From contig JAIZZJ010000003.1 in the NCBI GenBank assembly GCA_022828445.1, positions 1,550,001 through 1,614,000 of the forward strand: DNA of 64,000 bases, written 5' to 3'. The first letter of the stretch is position 1. Each line of letters opens with the position of its first letter. This DNA comes from Graphiopsis chlorocephala (lineage: Eukaryota; Ascomycota; Dothideomycetes; Cladosporiales; Cladosporiaceae). Both the position numbers and the translations under genes were made by a program. Shown piece by piece: positions 20,550 through 32,341 of this stretch. The notes beneath the pieces were generated by a model. The model saw nothing but the letters and a program-made list of their open reading frames with translations. It did no database searches and was not told where the DNA came from.

Positions 20550-21948
20550 GTCACGTCCTAGTGGTGGTGCGCAGAAGCCGAGGGGGGACTAAGACAAAAG
20601 CACCGGTGACAGCGCGCCGCCCGATACAAGTGCCCGTCGAGAAGAAAGCGGGAAAAGTGTTGTATTGGGTGGACCCGCGTGCCTTGATCGCGGATGATTT
20701 GCAGAGGAATTGTCAAGGCAAGCTCCGCAAAGCGTTCTAGCGTGAGCGTCGAGCGCGCGGTGACGAGAACTGCCCGAAACGTTATGCCGGTGCAGAGTTG
20801 GAGACAGATGCAGCTTGCACAGGAGAGGAAAGGTCGGCGCGAGTTTGATGGGAGGAAGCGCACGGTGCTAGGTGGAGAGCGGATAGGCGCGCTATGTATC
20901 GTGGCGTGCTGCCCTGCAAATAGTGCAGTCCAAGGGTGTCGATATGGCTGGTGCAAGCACTGCGTGAGGTAATGGCGCCGCGGGCTGGCCGATCGTTTTA
21001 GTTGCCGGGCGGGCGGGCGACGGTGTGTCGACGACGTGAAGGAAAAATTCGCACTCGACCCTGCAGGGAGAAGTGGGTACTGGGTGACGCTACGCTGGGA
21101 CCGCGGTTCTGCCCTGGGTCACGCAGCGCGATCTGAGTGGAGAGGGTGGGTAGGGGGAAGGGTGTGCTGGCGCAAGGTTTGGCAGGATGGCCGCTTGCAG
21201 GCTGTCAAGTGGTGTCGCCGGTTAAGTCTCGCTTGGCTGTGTCGGAAGTTCAGCGCAGAGAGTTCGGCGGGTCGGCTGCACGTAATAATGCTACGGTGCG
21301 GGCTTGCGAGAAGGATTACGACTGGAAACCCACGCGGACCACGGTTCCTGCAACGCTGCAGGCCTTAGGGTGAAGACAGTTGGCAGCAGAAATGCGATAT
21401 CTTTGCAGACTCGCACGCGGCGTGATCGGAGCGGCAAATGATACCCAACGGCGGCCGGGTATGCGCGACTCGAAGGGGCGGCCGTGCCCTGCTGTGTCGG
21501 GGCTAAGCACGCGTGCAAACGTGGGCGGTGAAGGGCGAACGCCTGCCTTCCTGTTGTAGCAAGGCAAGTGAGGCGGATGGCGGACGGCGAGATATCGAGC
21601 GTCAGATCCCACAGGCAGCCGATGCTTTACGGGACTGCAGCAGTAGTCGCCGTCGTCTTCTTCTTTACTGCTTCGACCGAGTCGATCTAGCAGTAGTAGT
21701 GAGCTCGAAGGAGCCGTACCAGCGCTACGCCCAGCGCGTCAGAGACCGGCCGTGGACTGGCGGACAGGCTATGGTGCAGCCCTACGAGGGACGCCAGCAG
21801 CGTGGGCAGACGGGGTGGTGAGAGGCTCCCGAGCGAAGGCCGCCAAGAGCAGGCTAATACGGATGGCAGAGTGTGGGAATAACAACGTGGGCCCAGCCGG
21901 GTCAGAGGACCTTGGACCAGCAGCAGAGGGGCGGCGGCGCGCGCAAAG

Positions 21949-22005
21949 CAACGCAACGCAACGCAACGCAACGCAACGCAACGCAACGCAACGCAACGCA
22001 ACGCA
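21949..22005. repeat. (AACGC)n pentanucleotide microsatellite
   Basis: Eleven perfect ACGCA copies run from 21951 to 22005, followed by two AGCGC-type variant units. It lies about 1.4 kb upstream of the con7 start codon. Confidence 0.95.
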
Positions 22006-22525
22006 GCGCAGCGCGCGTGGGAGGCTCGCGAGGCTGCTGCGCGCAGATTGGCCAGGTGGCGGCAACGCGCCGCGGGCACACAGGAGATGGATGTCTCGTG
22101 TGGCGGAGGCGCTGACGATGATGATGGAGGCCGATGATGAAGAGAGCGGGCTGCGTGGACGCTAGAGCGCTGTTTAACGGGCTAGCTGGAAAGAGTTTAG
22201 GAAGTTGGGAAGCGAGCAGGTTAGTTCAAAGCTCGTGGGTAATTTTACAGGAGAAAAAGACTCTCGGGAGCGCCCGCCCTTCTCTGCGAGACTGCGAGGC
22301 TTCGACTCTTCGAACCCCCACGCTGCTGCTGGCAAGCCTCGCCGCCTCGCTCATCCTCCGCCTCGGCCGTGCCCCCTATCTTCTTCTGCTGTGCTGTATA
22401 TGCACAGTAACAGCAGTACCCATGCACGCCTGCAACGCACACGCGTGCACATATGCAGAGCAACGGCCTGCTGCACCAAGCGGTCACGCCCAGCCCTCGG
22501 CCCGCAGAGATGCGTTCATTCCATC

Positions 22526-22552
22526 CATCAATCAATCAATCAATCAATCAAT
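22526..22552. repeat. (ATCA)n tetranucleotide microsatellite
   Basis: Six consecutive ATCA units follow two CATC units, about 50 bases before the palindrome at 22605. Confidence 0.9.
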
Positions 22553-22604
22553 TAACCAAGCAGTCATGCAAGATGCAATCCTTCCAAGTCCCCAGTAGTA
22601 ATAA

Positions 22605-22624
22605 TTGATCGAGCGCTCGATCAA
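22605..22624. repeat. 20-bp perfect palindrome
   Basis: TTGATCGAGCGCTCGATCAA equals its own reverse complement over all 20 bases. It has no spacer, so it is a candidate dimeric binding site or simply a chance inverted repeat. Confidence 0.9.
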
Positions 22625-24729
22625 CCATCTCGTCTCGTCCCGCCTCGCATGCGTCCAAAGACTCCATCGCTGCCAGCAAACAATAATTGCCGCCGTGGTC
22701 GAGTGGCGTCCAGTGCAGCACCCTCTGCCACCGCAAAATCTCTCGGTGTTCGGTCCGATCGTGTCGTCCCTCACACCTAACCGACACGCCGCATCTGTCT
22801 GATTGGGCTATATACGTCTCATCTTACGATCCTTACCACCCTCCACCCAGTCTCATGACCTCGTCTGCATGCCGCCCGCCGCTGTAGCGACTCGAGTACA
22901 CATCACCGGGACGCTCGTCGTCAATGCCATGCAGCGAATAATCTCGCATGACATCCCTCCGTGCAAGCCGTTTCGTGCAAAAAATGTCATTCGCTGACGA
23001 GCCTCCAATGTATCAATGACTGCATGCCCTGAATTGCGCATACCCGGATGTCAGCTTGTCCGCCCATGAAAGCTTACCTGCCCGTTGACAATTTCATTAT
23101 CACCGCCCATTATTCTTAGAAGACGTGATTAAACCCCCGTGACGATGCCAGCGCACGGAGCATGGTCGCATGCCCTCCTCTCCCACTGGACAGCTTCCCA
23201 TCCCGCGCACCACGAGTCAACCGCCGACCTTACCAAAAGCCTCGTAGTTCCTGATCGAGGCAACAGCCCGTCCACTGTAGCCTCGCATAGCGGCAGATCA
23301 GGAGTTTCTTATATTGACTGCACTCGCACTGCGGGGCATGTCATGCGCAAAATGCTGCCACGATAACAACGTGGGATCCGGGCTCCCTGTGGGCGACGCA
23401 GGACCACACCTGATGCTACACACTCCCGGAGCGTTATTTGATTTCTTGCATGCGAGATGATGTGCGCACGGCGAGCAGCACACGCGCCATCCAATGACTC
23501 GGAGCAGATGCCGCATAAACTCTCCTATCTTGGCTGGACATGCTCTGTACGTACGCGAGGGCGACTCGCAGAGAAAGACCGTGCTCGTCGAGACAAGGCC
23601 CGCGTCTCGGGAGAAACAGTTCGAAAAGCGCTTCGACCACCCATCTTGCATCGAAGCACAGACGTATTCCTCCGAGACCCACTCGGAAGGCTCGCATGTT
23701 TGTCGGCACCAGCAGAGCGTCGACCCATGCAGAAACGCACCTCCTTTCCTGCAGCCAAACGAGGTCTTGGGTGGAGACTCGAGTGCGTGCCAATCCATGC
23801 AATGATATCTACGTTTCCACTGATGTGGGATTGTGGGTTGTACGAGGCCATACGAGGACCAGCCTTGCTGGCCTTGGGTCTCTGCATGACAAAACGCCAC
23901 CGAAATCCTGACCGCCCTCCGCTCCGGAGGGTTCTTGATCGATTTGTTGTTCGCTATGGGAATCACTACTTAGTATGGCATCCTTCACGCTAGGGACAAG
24001 CGAACACAAACGACGGGGGCATCGGAGCGTCGCCGAGCTGCCCTACGCTGCTAAAACTAGCCAGTTGATAGTAGAGCAAAAGTAATTGGATCCTGCAGAT
24101 CGGCGTTCAAGCATAACACGGGTGAGGAGGGAATATCAGAATAATAGACGTGTAGCTCACGAGCCGCAACTCCCGCTTTGGAGGTCACGAAACGTCCATC
24201 ATCGCCATTTTTTGCCCCGGTGCCTGCGATCGAGAATCGAGATCAACCCCTACCCGGTTTATCCCTCGCCAAACCCCACCTCCAACCACCGCATTTTCCA
24301 TGACGCCAACAGTAGTGATGAACGATATCCAGCGCCCGCCTTACTCAGTGACAAGCGTTCCTACGCACCGTTCTCACTCTGCACAGTAGCATATCATACT
24401 AGCATAGTCATCCGTGGATCATCAGAGGCCGTCGCTAATGCCAGGGCCCAGCCTACTACTTTCTGCACGCTATCTTCTCGCAAGAGGAGCCGAGAACGCC
24501 GCAACGGCACTAAAGCGGTAGAAGTTAGGGAGTCTTGACGGCACGGAGTCTAACTCCAGCTTTTAGACCTCCGTACAGTAGTATGTTGTTGTCGACGACT
24601 GACTCTGCGATGTGGAAATGAATTTGGTGGCTGACGAGAGAAGAATTGCGGTTCTCCTAGTTTTGTCTGTTCTCCTGTTACAGTGTCAATGGTGGCTGAT
24701 ACAGGAGTGCATGTCAGCCGACATGATTC

Positions 24730-25640
24730 CGCTCGATGGCATGGATCATGGATTTGATGTATTGGTTTTGTCAAGCGAAGAACTTACTCGTGGACGGATG
24801 TAGTGATGGCAGAGCGATCGAGCCTTGCGAGCGTTCATTTCAGATTGCATCGTCTTGAGTTCAACCTGAACCGTCTGGTGATCATAATCATGTTCGGACC
24901 ACATGTCTCCGTCTCGATGGAAGATCAGTAGGACCAGGCCTTCACCGTCGATCGGTTTGGTATAGAAACTATACACAAATTCGCTTAATGGGTTGGAGGT
25001 CACCACGTTGTCGAGAACAGACAGAACGTGCAATTCGTGATCGGATTTTATCTTCGACCTGCGTGTACATGGAGGATGTATATAACGCACTCGTGCTGCA
25101 GTGTGGCTATAATGAGATTTTAGGGTAGGAGTTGGGGTCCGTTGCAGATCGATTCATTCGCTCTCAAGGCACATTGTGAGTTTTACACTCGTTTTAAAAG
25201 CGTATGGCTGTATCAGTCTATTTAATCTCTTACATATGATGTTGTTTGTGTGGTTCTACGTTGCAGCTGTGGTGTTGTTGCCGGCACTGATATTCGTCGA
25301 TCGTCATGCCACCAAGAGCCGTATGGAGCACTATGACCCGAACCTCGACTTACGCATTTCGGTTGCCTGCCAACAATATCGGATTGGTTTGATTCATATT
25401 TCCCGTGTGGGTTTTGGTCGTTATATCAAGACACGTTTCTTGGTAGTCTGAAATTGGATTGCTGACATGTGTCCGCGCGGCTTGAATAGTATAGATTGTC
25501 TCACGGAATGTTCGAGTGAGTACATCTTCAATCCGACTAATGACTTCATTCTCACGCAAAGAAGCAAGCAGAATACTCACCAGTATACATGATGTCCACG
25601 TGCATTCGGCGTCGAATATTTGGTATTGGTTGAGCACGCG
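24730..25640 (-). other. Possible spliced hypothetical gene, structure unresolved
   Basis: Two minus-strand stretches have natural protein composition. The first runs from about 25530 to 25354 (RIEDVLTRTFRETIYTIQAA ...) and ends at a GTAAGT donor. The second, 25058 to about 24801, contains TKPIDGEGLVLLIFHRDGD and KTMQSEMNARKARSLCHHY. It is flanked by a CGCAG acceptor and a GTAAGT donor, after which a short final exon could end at TAA. The two stretches join in phase across a 295-nt interval, but no clean 5' exon or start codon was found. It may be a real but rapidly evolving gene or a decayed one. Confidence 0.25.
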
Positions 25641-26944
25641 AAGCCAACAACATCACCACCTCAAGCATCCGAGCGTGAATAAGGCGACCGAAGACGACCA
25701 CCAGCGAACAACGCGCACATACACAAGCCAACATGTGAGCTCACAAAAGACCTACTGCCTGATGTAACAGTATAGCATTACAAACGCCACTTCTTCCAAA
25801 TAACGACCTCCCACGACCTCCCTTCCATCTCCGAGAACCATGTTGTCATGCTGTACTGCACGATTATATCCTACACAAAGACAACGCGCGCCCCCGCCAT
25901 GCATAAACCCAAAACAGTGACTGTACAGATACTCAAACAACACGAGAACGAGGCACAGCTCTAGATTCATCGTAGAACAGGCCTCCCATCACTCGCCATA
26001 CACAAAGAACGTCTCCACGGAACTTATCTCAGCCTGCCTCGATACGCACCAGACCTAACAGGCGCGCAATCTAGCTTCAAAGTCCGGCCTGCTCGCCCTG
26101 CTGCTGAGATATTAATACGGAGCTTGAACCTAGATCAAGAGGCAGGCAGGCAGGTTCTATACATAACCGCCCAACACCCGCCCCAGAAGTCTGTCTGCCC
26201 GAGCAGAGCTTGCGGCAAGGCGAGAGCCAGAGTTTGGACTTCCGACGATGAGGGGAAAGACCCAAACCTTAAGGTAATTTCGAGGCGTGTAGGAACTGAT
26301 CCTACGACCACTGGTTCGCCCGATTGTTCGCATGTATGTGGCGCAACTCTTGCAAAACGAGTCGCATGGAGGGTCGGAAGTCGCTCCGTCGTCGGGCGAT
26401 TGAAAGAGCCGGACTGCATGATGCAATAATGCGACGGTGATACTTTTGCAAAAATGGCATGCTTCGAAAGTCAAAGCCTGGGTGAGACTGAGACTTAATG
26501 GTTAGGCAATTGGGGTCGGCAGTTTGACGACAAATTGTCTGCCATGCAGATGACGGCGCGTCGATGATGAGGTACAGGCAGACGGTATGATCATGGGATG
26601 GATGTCGCGAACTAGAAATGATATGCGACCAGAACATTGGTAAACTGCCGTCAGGCTTGATTTTCTAAGTATCTGAAAAATTGTGGTGTTCTTCTAAAGA
26701 AACCAGATCAGCTACGACTGACGAGCGCATTATAGCTCGCAACAGCGAGCAAGTATAAAAACATGGAAAGAAGCAATCTATCCTTTTGTGGACGAATCCG
26801 TCCTTCGCTTGATGCAAACATTCCCGAGCTTGCAGTACTCCATGCCAGTGTTAACGCCGTTTTTAAAATCATCATGCCAGTAAAAGGTCAAAAGGAAACA
26901 GCGCTCAAAGAGCCGCTGAAGCCATCAAGGTAGCAACATGTGCT
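25641..26944. other. Intergenic region
   Basis: No supportable gene between the doubtful gene at 24.7-25.6 kb and the 3' end of dbp2. A short hairpin (GTAGGA/TCCTAC) lies at 26289-26305. Confidence 0.45.
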
Positions 26945-29314
26945 TTACCAGCGGCTGTTACCAAGAGGGGCAGCGTTGCCACCGCTCCAGCCACCACCTC
27001 CACCGCCGCGGCCACGGCCACCGCCCCAGCGACCACCACGGCCACGGCCACCACCTCCACCGCCGCCGTAACGGACCATCTCAGCGAGACGAGGGTCGAT
27101 CTGCTGCTTGGCCTCCCTGAGCACGTTGACGAGGTCACGAGCTTGCTTGGCATCTGGAAACAATGTTAGCATCGAGATTGCGCTCGAGCGGTGATGATAG
27201 GAGGAACTTACTGTCAGTGGTGAAGAGGGTGATGGCGGTACCCATACGTCCGGCACGAGCAGTACGGCCGATACGGTGAATGTAATCCTCAGAGTTGTTG
27301 GGGTAGTCATAGTTGAACACGTGAGTGATGTCCTTGACGTCTTGAACGCGGATAATGTTAGTATGAGCTTGACAAAAAGAACGTAGATGTTCATGGAGCA
27401 ATAGCAATCCTTGACCGGATGCGAGATCTGTGCCTGAGTGTTCTGCGCGAGGATTGCTGCATTGACGACTCGGTCTTGTGGCAGCCCTGTCGGATAACAA
27501 GGGCGCTGCTACGCTTGGAGCGAGCACATTCTACATCCCGTGAGGGCCGTGAACAATTCCCTTGGAAGGGTTCCTTGGACGCGCGCAGCTGTGAACAACG
27601 CAACATTGAAAGACTCAAAAGTGACCCGTTTCTCTACAACAGGAATGCAAACGTAGAGAAACAGAACAAAAGTACGACGACGAAGGCTAGCCTCGCCGAC
27701 AAAAGTCTCCAAGGACCCTTTGAATGAAGATTCAAAGGAACACGAGCGGCCCTAGTGCGGAATGGTTATATGTGCAAGACGGCGCATAAAGCACAGCTTG
27801 TTGCTAGACAGATCACGCGGGGAGGACACTGGGGGAGGGAGTGGGGGTGGAGGAAAGGGTTGGGGATTTGCAATCATACCGATACCGCGGGAAGCCACGT
27901 CAGTGGCAACCATGATAGGGCTCTTGCCCATCTTAAACTCGTTGAGCACCCAGTCGCGCTCGTTTTGCTGCTTGTCACCGTGGATGGAAAGTGCTGGCCA
28001 GCCGTCCTGGCGAAGGAAGCGGGTGATGTCGTCGGCGACACGCTTGGTGCCGGTGAACACAAGGACCTTGCTGGCCTTGTCCTCCATGATCTTCTCAATG
28101 TGTCTGAGCATCTTGTCGCGCTTCTCGAACTCGGAGACGACCTCGACCTGTTGGGTAATGCGGTGGTTGGCGGAGAGCTCCATGGAACCGACAGTGACCT
28201 GGATCCAGTTGGACTGGTAGTCGGCGGCGAGCTGACGGACCTCCTTGGGCCAAGTCGCGGACCACATGCAAGTCTGACGGTCGGGGCGAATCTGGCCGAT
28301 GATCTTGCGAATTTGGGGCTCGAAACCCATGTCAAGCATGCGGTCAGCCTCATCGAGAACGAGATAGGTGATGCGGCGAAGGTTGGTCTTGCCCATCTCG
28401 AGCATGTCGATCAGACGACCAGGGGTAGCAATGCAGACCTCAACGCCCTTAGCGAGGTCACGGATCTGCTGGCCCTTGGGCACACCACCGTAGACACAGG
28501 TGTTCCTGATGCGAGAAGACTTGCCGAACTTGCTAACCTCCTCCTGAATCTGGACAGCCAGCTCACGGGTGGGAGCAAGGATGAGGACGATGGGACCATC
28601 GCCGGGTGCGAGAAGAGGCTGGGCGTTGATGTGGACGATAGCGGGGAGACAGTAACTAAGAGTCTTTCCGGAACCGGTCTCAGCGACACCAACGACGTCG
28701 CGACCAGAGAGAGCCATGGGCCAACCCTGTGACTGAATGGCAGTGGGCTTGGCGAAACCAGCTGCCTTGACCTCGTTGAGAACGTACGCGGGGAAACCAG
28801 CCTCATCGAAAGTCTCGACGGGCCTGGGGATGTCGGTGCCGGCAAGGGTCATGGCGTTGTCGGCGCGGAACTTGTCGACGTCCGCCTGGGAACGGGCAGT
28901 GACAGCAGGGTCCTCCTTGTAGAAAGACTTCTCGAACTTGGGCAGAGTGTTGACGTCCCACTGCTGTGTCTTGAGGTTGGCGCCGAGCTCGCCCATTCTG
29001 TCACCGCCACCGAAGCCGCCGCCGCGGCCACCACGAGCACCGCCGCCGTAGCCACCGTCGCGACCACCGTAGCTGTTGCCGCCGTCGTATCTGTGATGGA
29101 AAGTCAGTATGTGTGAGAACGCGAAGAGTTGTGGATAAAAACGGAGGCATCAAAAGCACATAGACCTTGGGGCATACCCGTTGGAATAGTAGTTCTGCGA
29201 GCCGTAACCGCGGTCTCCGTAATTGTTGTCGTACCCGCCGCCGTATCCTCCTCCGCCGCCACGGCCACCGCCGTAGCCTCCTCCTCCACCGCCGTATCCG
29301 CCGCCGTAAGACAT
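26945..29314 (-). CDS. dbp2: DEAD-box ATP-dependent RNA helicase Dbp2/p68, 561 aa
   Basis: Exons are 29314-29178, 29090-27880, 27340-27212 and 27153-26945, phases consistent. The N-terminus is Gly/Tyr-rich. All helicase motifs are present: the Q motif region, AETGSGKT, PTRELA, TPGRLID, DEAD, SAT, RGID and HRIGRTARAG. The C-terminal tail is RGG-type (GGGGRGRGGRWGGGRGRGGG). Dbp2/p68 helicases act in mRNP assembly, nonsense-mediated decay and ribosome biogenesis. The third intron (27341-27879, 539 nt) is far longer than the others here (87 and 58 nt). It splits the Asp codon of RGID and has a perfect TACTAAC branch sequence at 27357-27363. A long intron near the 3' end of DBP2 is known from yeasts, where it is tied to autoregulation. 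Confidence 0.95.
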
Positions 29315-29969
29315 AATGTGTCGCGAAGTGTTGTTTTGGGGTAGAGACTGGTCGTGCGTGTTTTTCAAAGAAGTGAGGGAGTGGATGTGATGAGTATCAC
29401 GAGTGTCGCAAGTATGCAGCGATAAGAGTCGCTGTTTGAAGTGAGGTTGGGAGAAGGTGGGTGATGGTGAGTGGGTGCAAGAGGGAGGGAGGAACAAAGG
29501 CGTGGCGGCGCTGATAAATAAAAGCCAGGGCAGCGGCGAAGGGCAGGCGCAGGCAAAAGCGCGCCAGCAGAAAAACTGCGACGGGCGAAGAAAGCCCGGA
29601 CGAAGTCCCGAGCGGAAGCTAAGCCGTTTGCGGAATGGCGTGCTTGCTATAGGGCTGAGACCCGACAACTAAATCTCTTGTTTCGAGCACATTCACGAGG
29701 AGGATCGAAGATGAATGAGGCGTGGCGAAGTGAAGAGAAATGGAAGGAAGCAATGAATTGCACGTTCACATGTCAAGGTCAACAATGCGCTACAGCTCAC
29801 TTGAACTGAAGCCTACAGCATCAACATCTATTTCGCCACTACTCCAAACGAACATTTCGGAAGACTTTCCAGGGTCTCTCAATCCTCTCAAACTCTGCAA
29901 AAGTCGTCCGTGATTTCTCTGGGGAAGTTTTAGAGGCGACTCGGCGAGTTCAAGTGCGCTGAAAGTCGC
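29315..29969. other. Intergenic region between dbp2 and thi20
   Basis: This 655-bp region holds the dbp2 promoter and leader and the thi20 3' flank, both genes being on the minus strand. The dbp2 side is pyrimidine-rich on the coding strand. No gene is seen. Confidence 0.6.
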
Positions 29970-32064
29970 TCATGCTGCGCCGGCAGCCCCAGCCATATCC
30001 CAGAAACCAGTCTCCATCTGTGCAGGGTCAGCATGGCCCTTAGGACATTTCTTAGGTCATTTTAAAAAACTCACCCTTGTCGCATGTATAAATATCTTCA
30101 CCAGCTCATCCACTCTTCTCGGTGATTGATGCACGGCATGCTTCTCGATCAATGCTGCTACTTTGTTAGCATGTGATTCACGACTATGAGACTGCTCAAA
30201 CGTACCACGGCCGGTTTGAACAGCCTCCGTATAATCGTCAGCAACATAATTATTAATCCAAGTAAGGTAAGCGTTTGGCTCTTTGGGAGGATTGGTCGTC
30301 TGCAGGTCCTTCAGTCGCCTTCCAATCATGCCGTAACCGAGCAGACATGGAAGGAGTGCAATCTGCAATGCAAGCCAATCCTGCGATTGACCGACATCGA
30401 GGATGTAGCGGCTGTATGCTGTGCAGGCTGTTGTGATGTCAGTATGTCCTCCTTCACCTGAAATCAGCCCTTGATGAGCGTACCCTGGTTCTCCTCGTGC
30501 TTCTCCATTTCTTCTTGTGTCAGGCCGAACTCCTTGCACTCGCCAATATGCAAGTTGATCTCGTGTCTGATGTGCGTGACTATGGCGGCGCCCTAGAAAA
30601 TGTCAGATTGCCTGCAACACGAAAGAAAATGAAGTGAAAGATAAAGACCATACCGCAGCAATGTCATCCAGCGAAGTGGACTTGTAACTCGCCAAAGCGT
30701 TTGCTCGAGCGAATTGAATCTGTCGAAAAAAATGAGTAATCGCATGCGACCAAAAGCATGGAGTTTCGACAAACCAAATACAAGTAATCCTGGATCATGT
30801 AGGTCTTGTAAGCTTCTCTCGGCAGAGTGCCATCACCCATCTTCACACAGAAATCATGATGCGTGTAATCATGCCACACTGACTTGACATCTTCTCTCTC
30901 GAGCAGATATTCGATGAAGTTGCCACTGTCGATGTCAGCATAAGCGGTCCCTGCTCCATACACTACCGACCATAAAAATTGAACGACACTAAGTAACTTA
31001 CGAAGAGAACGGCAACACTTGCAGAGAGTGGAAGTGGTTCAGCGGCCCCGAGCCCTTTCCAAGATTCGGGCTCGTCTTGATGGCTGCCTCTACATATCGG
31101 CAAGCAGATCGCACAGCCTTCTTGACATCGTCGTCCTTGGCAAGATTGCAGGCAATCGCCGAAGCAAGGGAACATCCAGTGCCATGCGTGTTCTTCGATG
31201 TCTGGAATGGTACCTCGACAACTTCGACGTCGCCGTTGCGGCTCACGAGGACGTTTGTCACGATTTCCTTGTCGCTCTCGTTGATGGCCACCTTGCCATC
31301 TTTGGTAAGTGGAAGATGCCCCCCCTTAATTAGGACGTATTTCGGACCCAAGTCGAGAATGGCCGTGGCAAGTTTCTTGAGTCCATCGAGGTCCTGTACG
31401 TCGTGTGCTGTCTTGCCGGCTTCGCGCATGATCAGATTCGCCTCGGGGATGTTGGGTGTGACGAGATATGCGACTGGGAGAAGCTCGTAAATCAGTGATT
31501 TTGTTGCGGCTTCGGGAAGAAGCTGCGAGCCACTGGTAGAAACCATCACCTGGTCGATGTGTGTAAGTAAGCGGTCGGAGTCTACGCATTGGGGATGGTG
31601 GCATACTGGGTCGACAACAGACTTGGTGATGCTGTACTTCCGCAACGATTTCGCGACCAATGACACGGTTGTCGCCGATGCAAGCATTCCTTTGAGCGTT
31701 ATCGTCAGTATACCTACACTCTCACGCTCAACTCATAGATCGATACCAGTCTTGACAACATCAACCCCAACATCTTCCACAACAGCCTTGATTTGCTGCT
31801 CCACAAACGCCGTGGGAGTTTCATGTATCCCAAAGACACCCTGAGTATTCTGAGCAGTCAGCGCCGTCGTCGCGGTCATAGCATAACAGCCATGCGCCGC
31901 AATGACTTTCTGATCGGCTTCGAGGCCCCTGCGCGTTTGCCCGTCAGCGACACGTTGAATGTGTCTTGCATTCAGCAAGCGGAAGTCCCTTGCCACAACA
32001 AACGAGGTCAAACTCACGCCCCACCAGAGCTGTCCGAGCCAGCTATCACCAGAATGCGCTTCAT
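29970..32064 (-). CDS. thi20: Thi20-type HMP(-P) kinase fused to TenA/Thi-4 domain, 532 aa
   Basis: Nine exons are in phase: 32064-32018, 31928-31747, 31689-31002, 30925-30775, 30719-30654, 30592-30484, 30427-30206, 30160-30075 and 30017-29970. The N-terminal ThiD domain begins MKRILVIAGSDSSGGAGLEA and includes AAHGCYAMTATTALTAQNT, VLIKGGHL and the phosphate-binding KNTHGTGCSLASAIA. It phosphorylates hydroxymethylpyrimidine to the diphosphate for thiamine synthesis. The C-terminal TenA domain (from about residue 310: GNFIEYLLERED, then ACTAYSRYILDVGQSQDW and FIHATRMETGFWDM) is the salvage/thiaminase II-like part. The fusion matches S. cerevisiae Thi20/Thi21. No TPP-riboswitch motif is visible in intron 1. 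Confidence 0.93.
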
Positions 32065-32341
32065 CGTTGCTTCGATTTCGTGGTATTGCGATTGCGATGG
32101 CAATTTGAGTCATCGAGACGCTTTACAATCGAATGTTGGGGATTGAGGCCACGTTTGACGTCATCAAATGCTTGTTTCTGATGGGTTTGTGCTACAACAT
32201 GGACTGTACGGTCATGCATGCACCGACGTGCACGGCATTGGGGCAAACATTCATTGGTTTTCATGCTTCAACATTCATTCATGATTCTGCCTGGCCAAGC
32301 CAAAATTGCTATGGCATTCCAAAAGTTTCATTAGCTCCCAT

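Larger units (their letters stand above)
20550..24729. other. Long gene-poor region upstream of con7
   Basis: About 4.2 kb with no supportable gene; all open frames are mutually overlapping or start without ATG. GC-rich sequence with repeats lies from 20550 to about 22200. A pentamer microsatellite, an ATCA repeat and a 20-bp perfect palindrome are present. Such long upstream regions are common for developmental transcription factors and probably hold the con7 promoter and leader. Confidence 0.5.

Noticed and set aside
23298..23966. Minus-strand frame of 222 codons in the con7 upstream region
   Set aside because: Begins with GTG, overlaps an equally long opposite-strand frame, and its composition (many Cys, Arg, Trp, Ser) is unlike the surrounding genes.
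26289..26305. Hairpin GTAGGA/TCCTAC followed by GACCACTGGTT, resembling a tRNA T-arm
   Set aside because: The loop lacks the TTCRA consensus on either strand and the rest of a cloverleaf is missing; at best a relic.
27755..28732. Open frame of 325 codons on the plus strand
   Set aside because: Antisense shadow of the dbp2 helicase domain; helicase motifs are unambiguous on the minus strand.
31929..32017. Possible TPP riboswitch in the first intron of thi20
   Set aside because: The intron is 89 nt and contains no CTGAGA-type thiamine-pyrophosphate core or matching P-stems.
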